From: Comamonadaceae bacterium
GTDB lineage: Bacteria; Pseudomonadota; Gammaproteobacteria; Burkholderiales; Burkholderiaceae_C
Direction: 5' to 3'
Assembly: GCA_947448735.1 (NCBI GenBank)
Contig: CANFOS010000004.1
Coordinates: 62,001-126,000, forward strand
DNA: 64,000 nt
Of the stretch, positions 8,668 to 17,749 are shown piece by piece. The notes below the pieces were generated by a model. It had not been told where the DNA came from. It made no database searches and was given only the letters and a program-made list of their open reading frames with translations. Made by a program: the position numbers and the translations under genes. How positions within the stretch are numbered: the stretch's first letter is position 1; each line of letters begins with the position of its first letter.

Positions 8668-9567
8668 ATGACAGTTCCATCACAACCGCGAAAAGGCATC
8701 ATCCTTGCAGGCGGCTCAGGCACCCGCCTGCACCCTGCGACATTGGCCATCAGCAAGCAATTGCTGCCGATCTACGACAAGCCGATGGTCTATTACCCGC
8801 TCAGTACCTTGATGGTGGCGGGTATTCGTGAGGTGCTGATCATCAGCACGCCCCAAGATACCCCGCGCTTTGAGCAACTTCTAGGCGATGGGTCCCAGTG
8901 GGGCATGAGGCTTCAATACGCGGTGCAACCCAGCCCTGACGGACTGGCTCAGGCCTTCCTCATCGGTGAGGATTTTTTGGCCGGTGCGCCTAGCGCGTTG
9001 GTGCTGGGTGACAATATTTTTTATGGGCACGACCTGCAGACACTGCTGCGGCAGGCCGATACAAGTAATGCGGGTGCAACGGTCTTTGCCTACCACGTGC
9101 AAGACCCGGAGCGCTATGGTGTGGTGGCATTCGACGCAGATGGCAAAGCCAGCAGTGTCGAAGAAAAGCCTGCCAAACCAAAGAGCAACTATGCGGTCAC
9201 GGGGCTGTATTTTTACGATGCACAGGTCGTAGAAATTGCCAAGTCCATCAAACCCAGCGACCGGGGCGAACTGGAGATCACGGCCGTCAATCAGGTGTAT
9301 CTTGAACGCAGCCAGCTCAATGTAAAAATCATGCAGCGTGGCTATGCTTGGCTGGACACAGGCACCCATGACAGCCTGCTTGAAGCGGGGCAGTTCATTG
9401 CCACGCTGGAGCATCGCCAGGGATTGAAGATCGCGTGTCTGGAAGAAATTGCATGGCGCAGTGGGTTCATCACCGATTTCCAACTAGAGCAACTGGCCCG
9501 GCCATTGGCTAAAAATGGCTATGGCCAGTATTTGCTGCGCCTGTTAAACGAGCAAGGTCGAGTATGA
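8668..9567 (+). CDS. rmlA: Glucose-1-phosphate thymidylyltransferase
   Basis: 299 aa; makes dTDP-glucose from glucose-1-phosphate and dTTP, the first and usually feedback-regulated step. The nucleotide-binding loop is [13 protein letters not shown], followed by [32 protein letters not shown] and [17 protein letters not shown] are typical of the family. Length and motifs are normal. It lies eight bases after rmlD and its stop overlaps the rmlC start (ATGA). Confidence 0.97.
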   Translation: MTVPSQPRKGIILAGGSGTRLHPATLAISKQLLPIYDKPMVYYPLSTLMVAGIREVLIISTPQDTPRFEQLLGDGSQWGMRLQYAVQPSPDGLAQAFLIGEDFLAGAPSALVLGDNIFYGHDLQTLLRQADTSNAGATVFAYHVQDPERYGVVAFDADGKASSVEEKPAKPKSNYAVTGLYFYDAQVVEIAKSIKPSDRGELEITAVNQVYLERSQLNVKIMQRGYAWLDTGTHDSLLEAGQFIATLEHRQGLKIACLEEIAWRSGFITDFQLEQLARPLAKNGYGQYLLRLLNEQGRV

Positions 9568-10103
9568 AAGTAACCGCCACGACTATCGCTGATGTCCTGA
9601 TTGTTGAGCCAAAAGTGTTTGGTGATTCGCGAGGTTTCTTTTTTGAAAGCTTCAACCAGCGTGCCTTCAATGCGGCAACTGGCACCGATTTCAGCTTTGT
9701 GCAGGACAACCATAGCCGCTCAGAAAAAGGCGTGCTGCGCGGCCTGCATTACCAGTTGGGCAAGCCCCAAGGCAAGCTTGTTCGGGTGGTGCGGGGCTCG
9801 GTTTTTGATGTCGCGGTGGATATTCGTCCGGCATCTCCCACGTTCGGCAAATGGGTCGGCATTGAACTGAACGACCAGAACAACCGCCAGTTATGGGTGC
9901 CACCAGGATTGGCGCACGGGTTTTTGGTGCTCAGTGAAAGTGCGGATTTTTTGTACAAAACCACCGACTACTACGCGCCCGAACTTGAACGCTGCATCGC
10001 CTGGAATGACCCGGATCTGGGGATTGAGTGGCCCTTGGAGCAGCCGCCGAAACTGTCGGCCAAAGACATTGCCGGCAAGGCGTTCAAGCTCGCTGAAGTC
10101 TAA
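9564..10103 (+). CDS. rmlC: dTDP-4-dehydrorhamnose 3,5-epimerase
   Basis: 179 aa cupin-fold enzyme converting dTDP-4-keto-6-deoxyglucose to dTDP-4-keto-L-rhamnose. It shows [26 protein letters not shown] with the catalytic histidine, [16 protein letters not shown], and [13 protein letters not shown]. Coupled to rmlA through ATGA. It ends the rml operon and faces a convergent gene 35 bases away. Confidence 0.97.
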   Translation: MKVTATTIADVLIVEPKVFGDSRGFFFESFNQRAFNAATGTDFSFVQDNHSRSEKGVLRGLHYQLGKPQGKLVRVVRGSVFDVAVDIRPASPTFGKWVGIELNDQNNRQLWVPPGLAHGFLVLSESADFLYKTTDYYAPELERCIAWNDPDLGIEWPLEQPPKLSAKDIAGKAFKLAEV

Positions 10104-10132
10104 GCTTGCTATCCAGCGTCATTCGCAAGCTT
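10102..10132. terminator. Hairpin between convergent genes (possible bidirectional terminator)
   Basis: A perfect 8-bp inverted repeat, AAGCTTGC (10102-10109) with GCAAGCTT (10125-10132), loop 15 bases. It lies directly at the end of rmlC and just before the convergent sugar transferase stop. There is no U-tract, so it may terminate weakly or only stabilise the transcript ends. Confidence 0.4.
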
Positions 10133-10138
10133 GCAGTC

Positions 10139-10699
10139 CTAATGAGCTACGCCATGCCTGAGCAGCACCTTCAGGCCGGTTAGCCAAATTATTTTGATGT
10201 CAAACCAGAAGGATTGCCTCCTCAGATACTCCGCGTCAATGGCAACTTTCTCAGGTATTGGCAACTCATCCCGGCCATTGATTTGCGCCCAACCCGTCAG
10301 ACCAGGGACAAGGAGATGTACGCCTTTTTGAGTCCGCAACTCGATCAAATCGGTCTGGTTATACAGAGCTGGCCGGGGACCGACAAAACTCATGTCTCCC
10401 GTTAAGATGCTCCATAGTTGGGGCAACTCGTCGAGGCTGCTTTTGCGCAAAAGTGGGCCAATAGGCGTCAGGTGCGCGGTGGGATTGGTTAACAAATGAG
10501 TGGCGACTACAGGCGTGCCGGTCCGCATGCTTCTGAACTTTGGCATGCTGAAAATGGTGTTGTTGCGGCCCACTCGATCAGACCAATAGAGGATGGGCCC
10601 CTTGGATGTTGTGCGCACAAGCAGGGCGACAAGCAACAGTGGAATCGCCAACACCAGTACCAACACAGAGGCAAGGGCAAGATCAAATAGGCGCTTCAA
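10139..10699 (-). CDS. Bacterial sugar transferase (initiating phosphoglycosyl transferase, small PglC/WecP-like form)
   Basis: 186 aa. One N-terminal hydrophobic re-entrant or membrane segment (FDLALASVLVLVLAIPLLLV) is followed by the catalytic domain: SMPKFRSMR, then SSLDELPQLWSILTGDMSFV with the D-E pair, GPRP, and PGLTGWAQINGR. Enzymes of this class move a sugar phosphate from a nucleotide sugar to undecaprenyl phosphate and start repeat-unit assembly at the inner membrane. It lacks the large N-terminal domain of WbaP/WcaJ. The start is a TTG preceded by GAGGT at a six-base spacing. It is transcribed against the locus, facing rmlC, and is divergent from wlbA. Confidence 0.9.
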   Translation of the reverse strand: MKRLFDLALASVLVLVLAIPLLLVALLVRTTSKGPILYWSDRVGRNNTIFSMPKFRSMRTGTPVVATHLLTNPTAHLTPIGPLLRKSSLDELPQLWSILTGDMSFVGPRPALYNQTDLIELRTQKGVHLLVPGLTGWAQINGRDELPIPEKVAIDAEYLRRQSFWFDIKIIWLTGLKVLLRHGVAH

Positions 10700-10924
10700 A
10701 AACCAACCTCATGTTTCATGTCATTGTTTAGCCAGCAAGTTATTTTTAATTGACAATCAAAGTGAAACAGCTTGCGAGCACCGTTTGATTGAAAATACCT
10801 GTCGATACTGAGTTAATTGTCGCGATCGGTTCTTACTTTAGGAGATTTTAGCCTTTGCCCTTGACCGAACGGCCCGGCTGTGTTTCTCAACTATTATCCA
10901 ATTTCAGTATCCGTAAAATCTCTC
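10700..10924. promoter_or_regulatory. Divergent intergenic region between the sugar transferase and wlbA
   Basis: About 225 AT-richer bases between divergent genes, so promoters for both should lie here. TTGACA occurs at 10750-10755 but I see no matching -10 box at the normal distance. AGGAGA at 10840-10845 is too far from the wlbA start to be its ribosome binding site. An alternative GTG start for wlbA is at 10880. Confidence 0.35.
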
Positions 10925-11983
10925 ATGCATGACTACCCAGTAATCGTTGGCCGGAAAATTCGCCTTGCCGTCATTGGCTGTGGCCGTATTTCCAGCAATC
11001 ATTTTGATGCTATTGAAAAACATTCTGACCGGGTAGAACTGGTGGGTGTTTGTGACACCAACGCAGCAGCGCTTGACGCGGCAGTGGCGCGCACCGGTGC
11101 AAGTGGCTTTCGCAGCCTTTCGGCCCTGCTTGAAAGCACCGCAGCAGATCTTGTGATTCTGGCGACGCCCAGCGGCCTGCACCCTGAGCAAGCGGTACAG
11201 GTGGCCAAGGCTGGCCGTCATGTCATGACCGAAAAGCCGATGGCAACACGCTGGGTTGACGGCCAAAGGATGGTCAAGGCGTGTGACGAAGCAAATGTCC
11301 GGCTCTTCGTTGTCAAACAAAATCGGTTGAATGCTACCTTGCAATTGCTCAAGCGTGCGCTTGAGCAAAAGCGTTTTGGCCGCATTTATATGGTCAATAT
11401 CAATGTGTTCTGGACACGCCCACAGGCTTATTACGACAGTGCCGCGTGGCGCGGTACCTGGGAGTACGACGGCGGTGCATTCATGAACCAGGCCAGTCAC
11501 TACGTCGATCTGCTGGACTGGTTGATTGGCCCCATTGAAAGCGTGCAGGCTTATACCAGTACGCTGGAGCGCAATATTCAAGTTGAAGATTCTGGGGTAC
11601 TTAACGTCCGCTGGCGCTCGGGTGCGCTTGGGTCCATGAATGTCACCATGCTCACCTACCCCAAAAACATGGAAGGTAGCATCACTATTTTGGGGGAAAA
11701 GGGCACTGTTCGTGTCGGTGGAGTAGCCGTCAATGAGATCCAGCAATGGGACTTTGCCGAACCCCATGAAGACGATGAAAAAGTCAAAGTGGCCAGTTAC
11801 GAGACAACTTCTGTCTATGGTTTTGGCCACCCGCTTTATTACAACAACGTCATCAACACTCTGCGTGGCGAGGCTGAACCCGAGGCCGATGGACGCGAAG
11901 GTCTCAAAGCACTTGAGGTGCTGATTGCGGTTTACCTGTCTGCACGCGATGGCAAGCGCGTCTCCTTGCCGCTGGACTACTGA
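10925..11983 (+). CDS. wlbA: UDP-N-acetylglucosaminuronate 3-dehydrogenase (WlbA/WbpB, Gfo/Idh/MocA family)
   Basis: 352 aa from the ATG at 10925. An NAD-dependent oxidase of the Gfo/Idh/MocA family: Rossmann AVIGCGRISSNH, the family's MTEKPMA, and the downstream MNQASHYVDLLDWL. Immediate linkage to an acetyltransferase and a DegT aminotransferase in the order wlbA-wlbB-wlbC makes the assignment firm: it oxidises C3 of UDP-GlcNAcA so that WlbC can aminate and WlbB acetylate it, yielding UDP-2,3-diacetamido-2,3-dideoxyglucuronate. The 6-dehydrogenase that supplies UDP-GlcNAcA may be the one at 61538. A GTG at 10880 would add 15 residues with no clear ribosome binding site. Confidence 0.85.
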   Translation: MHDYPVIVGRKIRLAVIGCGRISSNHFDAIEKHSDRVELVGVCDTNAAALDAAVARTGASGFRSLSALLESTAADLVILATPSGLHPEQAVQVAKAGRHVMTEKPMATRWVDGQRMVKACDEANVRLFVVKQNRLNATLQLLKRALEQKRFGRIYMVNINVFWTRPQAYYDSAAWRGTWEYDGGAFMNQASHYVDLLDWLIGPIESVQAYTSTLERNIQVEDSGVLNVRWRSGALGSMNVTMLTYPKNMEGSITILGEKGTVRVGGVAVNEIQQWDFAEPHEDDEKVKVASYETTSVYGFGHPLYYNNVINTLRGEAEPEADGREGLKALEVLIAVYLSARDGKRVSLPLDY

Positions 11984-11995
11984 CGGCTTGCCCGC

Positions 11996-12577
11996 ATGAG
12001 CGTCAGTATTCACCCCAGCGCCATTGTTGATGAAGGTGCCCAAATTGGCTCTGGCACGCGAGTCTGGCATTGGGTGCACATCTGTGCTGGTGCCCGTATC
12101 GGCAAAGACTGCTCCCTTGGACAAAACGTGTTTGTTGGTAGCAGGGTTGTCATGGGCAATAACGTCAAAGTACAAAACAATGTGTCGGTGTATGACGGCG
12201 TCGAAATCGAAGACGATGTGTTCTGCGGTCCGAGCATGGTCTTTACCAACGTCTACAACCCCCGCTCCGCCGTCAGCAGAAAAGACGAGTATCGCCCCAC
12301 CCTTGTTCGCAAGGGGGCTACCCTGGGTGCCAACTGCACCATCGTTTGCGGCGCAGTGATCGGCGAGTACGCCTTTGTCGCTGCGGGGGCCGTGGTCACC
12401 CGTGACGTAAAATCATACGCTTTAATGGCGGGCGTTCCGGCCCGGCAAATAGGGTGGATGAGCCGCTTCGGTGAACGCTTGGGGCTGCCGCTTAAAGGCC
12501 ACGCCTCTTTTGTTTGCCTCCATACCGGCGATACCTACCAGCTGATAAATGACGAATGTACATGTCTAGCCCGTTGA
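11996..12577 (+). CDS. wlbB: UDP-2-acetamido-3-amino-2,3-dideoxyglucuronate N-acetyltransferase
   Basis: 193 aa, almost entirely left-handed beta-helix (hexapeptide repeats, for example [19 protein letters not shown] and [18 protein letters not shown]), closing with [12 protein letters not shown]. The family uses acetyl-CoA to acetylate the 3-amino group of the sugar made by WlbA and WlbC. It lies 12 bases after wlbA and overlaps wlbC by 22 bases. Confidence 0.88.
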   Translation: MSVSIHPSAIVDEGAQIGSGTRVWHWVHICAGARIGKDCSLGQNVFVGSRVVMGNNVKVQNNVSVYDGVEIEDDVFCGPSMVFTNVYNPRSAVSRKDEYRPTLVRKGATLGANCTIVCGAVIGEYAFVAAGAVVTRDVKSYALMAGVPARQIGWMSRFGERLGLPLKGHASFVCLHTGDTYQLINDECTCLAR

Positions 12578-13671
12578 TTCCTTTTGTTGATCTCCAGGCT
12601 CAATATCAGGCTCTCAAGCCTCAAATTCAGCAACGCATCAATGCCGTGCTCGACCACGGCCAGTACATCATGGGCCCCGAGGTACGAGAGCTTGAAGAGC
12701 GCCTTGAGGCTTATACGGGCGCTAAACACTGCATCACTTGCGCCAGCGGAACTGAAGCCCTGTTGATCAGCCTGATGGCCCTTGGTATTGGTGCTGGCGA
12801 CGAAGTGATCACTACACCCTTCACCTTTGCCGCAACCGCAGAGATGATTGTGTTGTTGGGGGCAAAACCGGTGTTTGTCGACGTGGAGCCCGACACCTGC
12901 AATATCAATGTGGCGCTGATAGAGGCCAAAATCACGCCCAAGACGCGTGCCATCATGCCTGTCAGCCTTTATGGGCAGGCAGCTGACATGGACGAAATCA
13001 ACGCCATTGCAGCACGGCACGGTAAGCTGGCTGTGATCGAAGACGCCGCACAAAGCTTTGGGGCTGAGTACAAAGGCCGCAAAAGCTGCAACTTGAGCAC
13101 CTTTGGCTGTACCAGCTTTTTCCCTAGCAAGCCGCTAGGCTGTTATGGCGATGGCGGCGCTTTGTTTACCAATGACGATGCCCTTGCGCTTGCCTGCCGT
13201 GAAATTCGGGTTCATGGCCAAAGCCGCCGCTATGTTCATAGCCGCATTGGACTGGGTGGGCGCATGGATACCTTGCAATGTGCGGTGGTGCTTGCCAAGC
13301 TCGAAAGATTTGAGTGGGAAATTGCACGTCGCATGGAGCTTGGCCAGCTGTACAACGAAACACTGGATGCGCTTGGCCTTACCCGTGTGCAACAGAGGGC
13401 CGACCGCAACAGCGTTTATGGCCAGTACACGGTGCTTGTTGACAACCGCGATGTGGTGCAGAAAAAGCTGAAAGACGCAGGTATACCAACTGCAGTTCAT
13501 TACCCGGTGCCATTGAACTTGCAGCCAGCCTATGCCCATTTTTGCTGCGCCGACTGCACACCCCATGCTGCCAGTGTTGCCAAACGCGTCATGAGTTTGC
13601 CCATGCACCCAGACCTGTCGAACCTCGAAGTCAATCGAATCGCCTCTGCATTGGCCGAAACAACTGTCTAA
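12556..13671 (+). CDS. wlbC: UDP-2-acetamido-2-deoxy-3-oxoglucuronate aminotransferase (DegT family)
   Basis: 371 aa, PLP-dependent sugar aminotransferase. It starts [17 protein letters not shown], has the substrate loop [30 protein letters not shown], and the PLP lysine K192 in [14 protein letters not shown]. It aminates C3 of the WlbA product. An ATG at 12562 is an alternative start. Overlap with wlbB supports coupled translation. Confidence 0.88.
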   Translation: MYMSSPLIPFVDLQAQYQALKPQIQQRINAVLDHGQYIMGPEVRELEERLEAYTGAKHCITCASGTEALLISLMALGIGAGDEVITTPFTFAATAEMIVLLGAKPVFVDVEPDTCNINVALIEAKITPKTRAIMPVSLYGQAADMDEINAIAARHGKLAVIEDAAQSFGAEYKGRKSCNLSTFGCTSFFPSKPLGCYGDGGALFTNDDALALACREIRVHGQSRRYVHSRIGLGGRMDTLQCAVVLAKLERFEWEIARRMELGQLYNETLDALGLTRVQQRADRNSVYGQYTVLVDNRDVVQKKLKDAGIPTAVHYPVPLNLQPAYAHFCCADCTPHAASVAKRVMSLPMHPDLSNLEVNRIASALAETTV

Positions 13672-13686
13672 GAAAGAGATCTTTAA

Positions 13687-14688
13687 ATGGAACTGCAAGG
13701 AAAAAAACTCGTCCTTATCGGCGGCGCAGGCCTGATTGGCTCGCACACGGTAGACCACCTGGTCAAAGAAGACGTCAAAGAAATCGTCATTTACGACAAC
13801 TTTGTGCGCGGCCGTGTTGAAAACCTTCAGCAGGCACTGAAAGACCCACGCGTCAAAATCTTTGAGGCGGGTGGAGACGTGCTCCAAACAGACATCCTTG
13901 AGGCCGCTCTTGAGGGAGCCGATGGCGTGTTTCACCTGGCCGCGCTGTGGCTCTTGCAATGCCACGAATTTCCCAGAAGCGCTTTTGACGTTAACGTGCG
14001 CGGCACCTTCAACGTGATGGAAGCCTGCGTTAAAAAGGGCGTCAAACGCCTTGTTTATTCATCTTCAGCTTCCGTGTACGGTGACGCTGTTGAAGAGCCC
14101 ATGACCGAAGATCATCCCTTCAACAACCAGAATTTTTATGGCGCCACCAAAATTTGCGGTGAAGCCATGCTGCGGCCATTTCATTACCGCTACGGTTTGA
14201 ACTATGTGGGCCTGCGTTATATGAATGTCTATGGCCCTCGCCAGGACTACCATGGCGCGTACATCGCCGTCATCATGAAAATGCTCGACGCGATAGATCG
14301 CGGCGATAGCCCGACCATCATGGGTGATGGCTCAGAAGCCTTTGACTTTATCGCCGTTGAAGATTGCGGCCTGGCAAACGTTTGCGCCATGAAGGCCGAA
14401 ACAAAAGACCGGTTTTATAACGTCGGCACAGGCAAACGCACATCCCTCAAACAGCTTGCTGAGATGCTGCTGGTGCTGACGGACTGCAAAAAGCCGATTA
14501 CCTATGCACCGCGCAGCCAGGCAACCTTGGTCCGCAACCGGATCGGATCAGCCAAACGCGCCAGCGCAGAAATCGGCTTTAACGCCGATATTGACTTGAT
14601 GGACGGCCTGAAGCGACTGATTGAATGGCGTGCTGCTCATAAGTCTGAGGTTGCAGACAGACGCCGTGCTGTGGGGTTGGCGGTATGA
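13687..14688 (+). CDS. NAD-dependent epimerase/dehydratase (extended SDR)
   Basis: 333 aa. Rossmann motif IGGAGLIGSHTV, SSSASVYGD, and the Y151-x3-K155 catalytic pair (FYGATKICGE), then RYMNVYGPRQDYHGAY. It is not a close match to RmlB or WbpP as I know them. Its ATGA overlap with the next aminotransferase suggests they act in sequence: it may epimerise C4 of the diacetamido-uronate (as WbmF/G/H do in Bordetella) or form a 4-keto sugar for amination. The exact reaction is unknown. A purine-rich ribosome binding site (agaaagaga) precedes it. Confidence 0.8.
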   Translation: MELQGKKLVLIGGAGLIGSHTVDHLVKEDVKEIVIYDNFVRGRVENLQQALKDPRVKIFEAGGDVLQTDILEAALEGADGVFHLAALWLLQCHEFPRSAFDVNVRGTFNVMEACVKKGVKRLVYSSSASVYGDAVEEPMTEDHPFNNQNFYGATKICGEAMLRPFHYRYGLNYVGLRYMNVYGPRQDYHGAYIAVIMKMLDAIDRGDSPTIMGDGSEAFDFIAVEDCGLANVCAMKAETKDRFYNVGTGKRTSLKQLAEMLLVLTDCKKPITYAPRSQATLVRNRIGSAKRASAEIGFNADIDLMDGLKRLIEWRAAHKSEVADRRRAVGLAV

Positions 14689-15881
14689 GCGACGTTGCAA
14701 CGATGAACATTCCTATCGCACGCACAAGCTTGCTTGAGACTGAAATTCAAAGTGTGCTTGAGCCGCTTCGCAGTGGCTGGTTGGTGCAGGGGCCTAAAGT
14801 TCGTGAGTTTGAGGAGAAGTGGTCAGCATTTACTGGTGCAGAGCATTCGATCGCGGTGACATCTTGCACGACTGCTCTTCATCTCTCGTTAGCCGCATTG
14901 GGTTTTGGACCAGGAGATGAGGCTATCGTGCCTGCTTTTACTTGGATTTCAACTGCCAACGTGATCGAACACTTAGGCGGTAAGGTGGTGTTTTGCGACA
15001 TCGATCTGGCAACGTTTAATTTGGACGTGTCCCAGCTTGAAAGATTGGTTACACCGCACACGAAAGCCATTCTTCCCGTTCATCTGTTTGGCTTGTCTGC
15101 TGATATGTCAGCAGTTTTGGCTTTTGCTGCAAAGCACAAGCTCTCAGTTGTGGAAGACGCGGCTTGCGGCTTCGGCGCCCGATACCAGGGCAAACATGTA
15201 GGCACCTTGGGTGATGCCGGTTGCTTTAGTTTTCATCCACGCAAAGCGATAACGACTGGCGAGGGTGGCATGGTGACCACTAACAATGCCGAGCTTGCTG
15301 TCAAGTTACGTCGCTTGCGCGACCACGGAGCAGCTATGTCGGACTTGCAGCGCCACTTGGGTGCGCGCCCTTATTTGCTGGCCGATCACCCTGATGCTGG
15401 CTATAACCAGCGCATGACAGATTTGCAGGCTGCTCTGGGTAGCGCGCAGATGGAGCGCGCACAGCCCATCATTGCCGAGCGTCAGCGATTGGCTGCTGTC
15501 TACGACCGAGCGTTTCAGGGTCTGGACTGGCTGCGTACACCAGCAAAGATTGATGGTTATGAGCACGGTTACCAATCCTATCCATGCCTTTTTCAGCCAG
15601 AGTCAATCAATCCTGATTCCATTTCAAGAGTCAACGACATGCGCAACGCATGGATGGACAAATTGCAAAAGCGAGGGATATCCACCAGGCCCGCGACGCA
15701 CGCCGTACACATGTTGACTTTTTATCGTGAAAAGTACGGGCTCAAACCGGAAGATTTTCCATCGGCATACGCTGCCAATCACTGCAGTATTTCACTGCCC
15801 TTGTTTCATGGCATGACAGAAGCAGAGCAGTCATATGTCATTGATGTGGTGGTCGAAGGCTTTCAGTCATGTGCGGCATAG
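14685..15881 (+). CDS. DegT/DnrJ/EryC1 family sugar aminotransferase
   Basis: 398 aa. PLP enzyme with TSCTTALHLSLAALGFGPGD, VVEDAACGFGARYQGK, and the PLP lysine K187 in FHPRKAITTGEGGM. It resembles enzymes that aminate 4-keto or 3-keto nucleotide sugars. It is coupled at both ends: ATGA with the SDR before it, and a 13-base overlap with the AsnB gene after it. Together with wlbC, the locus has two sugar aminotransferases, so a second amino position (for example C4 of a triamino uronate) is possible. The substrate is inference. Confidence 0.87.
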   Translation: MSDVATMNIPIARTSLLETEIQSVLEPLRSGWLVQGPKVREFEEKWSAFTGAEHSIAVTSCTTALHLSLAALGFGPGDEAIVPAFTWISTANVIEHLGGKVVFCDIDLATFNLDVSQLERLVTPHTKAILPVHLFGLSADMSAVLAFAAKHKLSVVEDAACGFGARYQGKHVGTLGDAGCFSFHPRKAITTGEGGMVTTNNAELAVKLRRLRDHGAAMSDLQRHLGARPYLLADHPDAGYNQRMTDLQAALGSAQMERAQPIIAERQRLAAVYDRAFQGLDWLRTPAKIDGYEHGYQSYPCLFQPESINPDSISRVNDMRNAWMDKLQKRGISTRPATHAVHMLTFYREKYGLKPEDFPSAYAANHCSISLPLFHGMTEAEQSYVIDVVVEGFQSCAA

Positions 15882-17749
15882 CTGGAATCATTAACCTCGA
15901 CGGCGCATCGGTGGCGCCCCCAATTTTGCAGAGAATGACAGACGCCATCGCCCATCGCGGGCCAGATGGTGAGGGGCACTGGATTGAAGGCAATGTAGGT
16001 TTGGGTCACCGCAGGCTGGCAATCATTGACCTTTCCCCGGCTGGGCATCAGCCCATGGTTAGTGCGGATCACCGATATATGCTCAGCTACAACGGCGAGG
16101 TCTATAATTTTCGCGAACTCAGAAAAGAGCTTGAGACAAAAGGTTATTGGTTTCGCTCCAAAACTGATAGCGAAGTAGTATTGAATGCGCTTGCCGAGTG
16201 GGGTCCAAAAGCGCTAGATCGTTTTAATGGCATGTTCGCGTTGGCTCTTTGGGATCGAAAAGAGCGCGTGATGCTTCTGGCCCGAGATCGTTATGGCATC
16301 AAGCCCATCTATATTTGCCAGCAGGGTAATTTTTTTGCTTTTGGCTCGGAGCAAAAAGCCATATTTGCGATTCCTGAATTTTACCGCCGGATGGATAAGC
16401 CGGCTTTGCTTGAGTATTTCACCTTCCAGAACATTTTCACTGACCGTACGCTGCTAGAAGACATTCAATTGCTTCCGGCTGGCCACTATGGCCTGCTCGA
16501 CTTAAAGGATAAAAAGCCAGTTCTTCGTCGAACCCAGTATTGGGATTTTGATTTTCGCGAACCCACCGAGCAAGCTACGGATAACGAGTACCGTGAAGAG
16601 CTTGACAGACTTTTCAGGCAGGCGGTCAATCGGCAACTCGTGACCGATGTAGAGCTCGGTAGTTATCTGAGCGGAGGAATGGATTCCGGATCTATTACTG
16701 CAATCGCCGCTAAGTCGTGTCCATACCTTAAAACCTTCACTTGCGGTTTTGACCTGAGTTCTGCTTCTGGCATAGAGCTCAACTTTGATGAGCGTACAAA
16801 AGCCGAGGCGATGTCCTATCATTTCAAGACTGAACATTATGAAATGGTCTTGAAGGCGGGGGACATGGAGCGGGTCTTGCCCAAGTTGGCTTGGCATCTT
16901 GAGGAGCCACGGGTTGGCCAGAGTTACCCCAACTACTATGCTGCGCAACTCGCAAGCAAATTTGTCAAGGTGGTTTTAAGCGGTGCGGGTGGCGATGAGC
17001 TTTTTGGTGGCTACCCTTGGCGCTACTATCGCGCAGTAGTCAATGACGACTTCGAGCATTACATCGACAAATACTACCGCTATTGGCAGCGTCTTGTTAA
17101 CAACCGTGACCTTAAACGAATGTTTGCGCCAATTTTGGGCGATGTCGAACACGTGATGACGCGCGATATTTTTCACGACGTATTTAGGCACCATAAAGAT
17201 GACCTTGAAACGCCGGAAGACTACATCAATCACTCGTTGTATTTCGAGGCCAAAACCTTTCTGCATGGTCTATTGGTGGTTGAGGACAAGCTCAGTATGG
17301 CGCACGGACTCGAAAGTCGAGTCCCCTTTCTTGACAATGACTTAGTGGATTTCGCTATGCGCTGCCCCGTGCGGTTGAAGTTGAATAACCTAGCGGATGT
17401 GGTTCGCATCAATGAAAACGAAGCTGGGGATAAGCAAGCCAAGTTTTTTCAAAAAACGCGAGATGGCAAGCAAATCCTGCGCGATGTCATGAAACGCCAT
17501 ATTCCTGAGGACGTAACAAGAGCCGAAAAACAAGGCTTTTCCGCGCCTGATGCAAGCTGGTTCAAAGGCGACAGCATTGACTTTGTCAGACGCACCTTGC
17601 TGAATAGGAATGCACCAATATATGACTTCATAGATCGATCTGTGGTCGACACCTTGCTACAGGAGCACTTGAGCGGTACACAAAACAGGCGACTTCTTAT
17701 TTGGTCCCTACTAAATGTAAACAGCTGGCTCGAGCGCGTTGAATGCTGA
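15869..17749 (+). CDS. AsnB-like glutamine-dependent amidotransferase (first of three)
   Basis: 626 aa, full length. The N-terminal glutaminase domain begins with the nucleophile Cys2 (MCGIAGIINLDG) and has HRGPDGEGH and SYNGEVYNF; the synthetase domain has the PP-loop SGGMDSGS near residue 267 and SGAGGDELFGGYPWR. Such enzymes in O-antigen loci (WbpS, WbmE/WbmI) turn a uronic acid carboxylate into an amide. Its position after the wlb genes, SDR and aminotransferase points to the diacetamido- or triamino-uronate as substrate. It overlaps both neighbours. Confidence 0.85.
   Translation: MCGIAGIINLDGASVAPPILQRMTDAIAHRGPDGEGHWIEGNVGLGHRRLAIIDLSPAGHQPMVSADHRYMLSYNGEVYNFRELRKELETKGYWFRSKTDSEVVLNALAEWGPKALDRFNGMFALALWDRKERVMLLARDRYGIKPIYICQQGNFFAFGSEQKAIFAIPEFYRRMDKPALLEYFTFQNIFTDRTLLEDIQLLPAGHYGLLDLKDKKPVLRRTQYWDFDFREPTEQATDNEYREELDRLFRQAVNRQLVTDVELGSYLSGGMDSGSITAIAAKSCPYLKTFTCGFDLSSASGIELNFDERTKAEAMSYHFKTEHYEMVLKAGDMERVLPKLAWHLEEPRVGQSYPNYYAAQLASKFVKVVLSGAGGDELFGGYPWRYYRAVVNDDFEHYIDKYYRYWQRLVNNRDLKRMFAPILGDVEHVMTRDIFHDVFRHHKDDLETPEDYINHSLYFEAKTFLHGLLVVEDKLSMAHGLESRVPFLDNDLVDFAMRCPVRLKLNNLADVVRINENEAGDKQAKFFQKTRDGKQILRDVMKRHIPEDVTRAEKQGFSAPDASWFKGDSIDFVRRTLLNRNAPIYDFIDRSVVDTLLQEHLSGTQNRRLLIWSLLNVNSWLERVEC

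Noticed and set aside
10750..10778. TTGACA as a -35 box for wlbA
   Set aside because: No TATAAT-like sequence at 16-18 bases downstream; the region there reads tgcgag.
10904..12175. Long open frame (423 codons) on the minus strand opposite wlbA
   Set aside because: It is an antisense shadow: the + strand frame carries clear Gfo/Idh/MocA motifs and the wlbABC order, and the minus frame has no family features.
13135..13965. 276-codon minus-strand frame opposite wlbC and the SDR
   Set aside because: It crosses the junction of two well-supported + strand genes and shows no recognisable domain.
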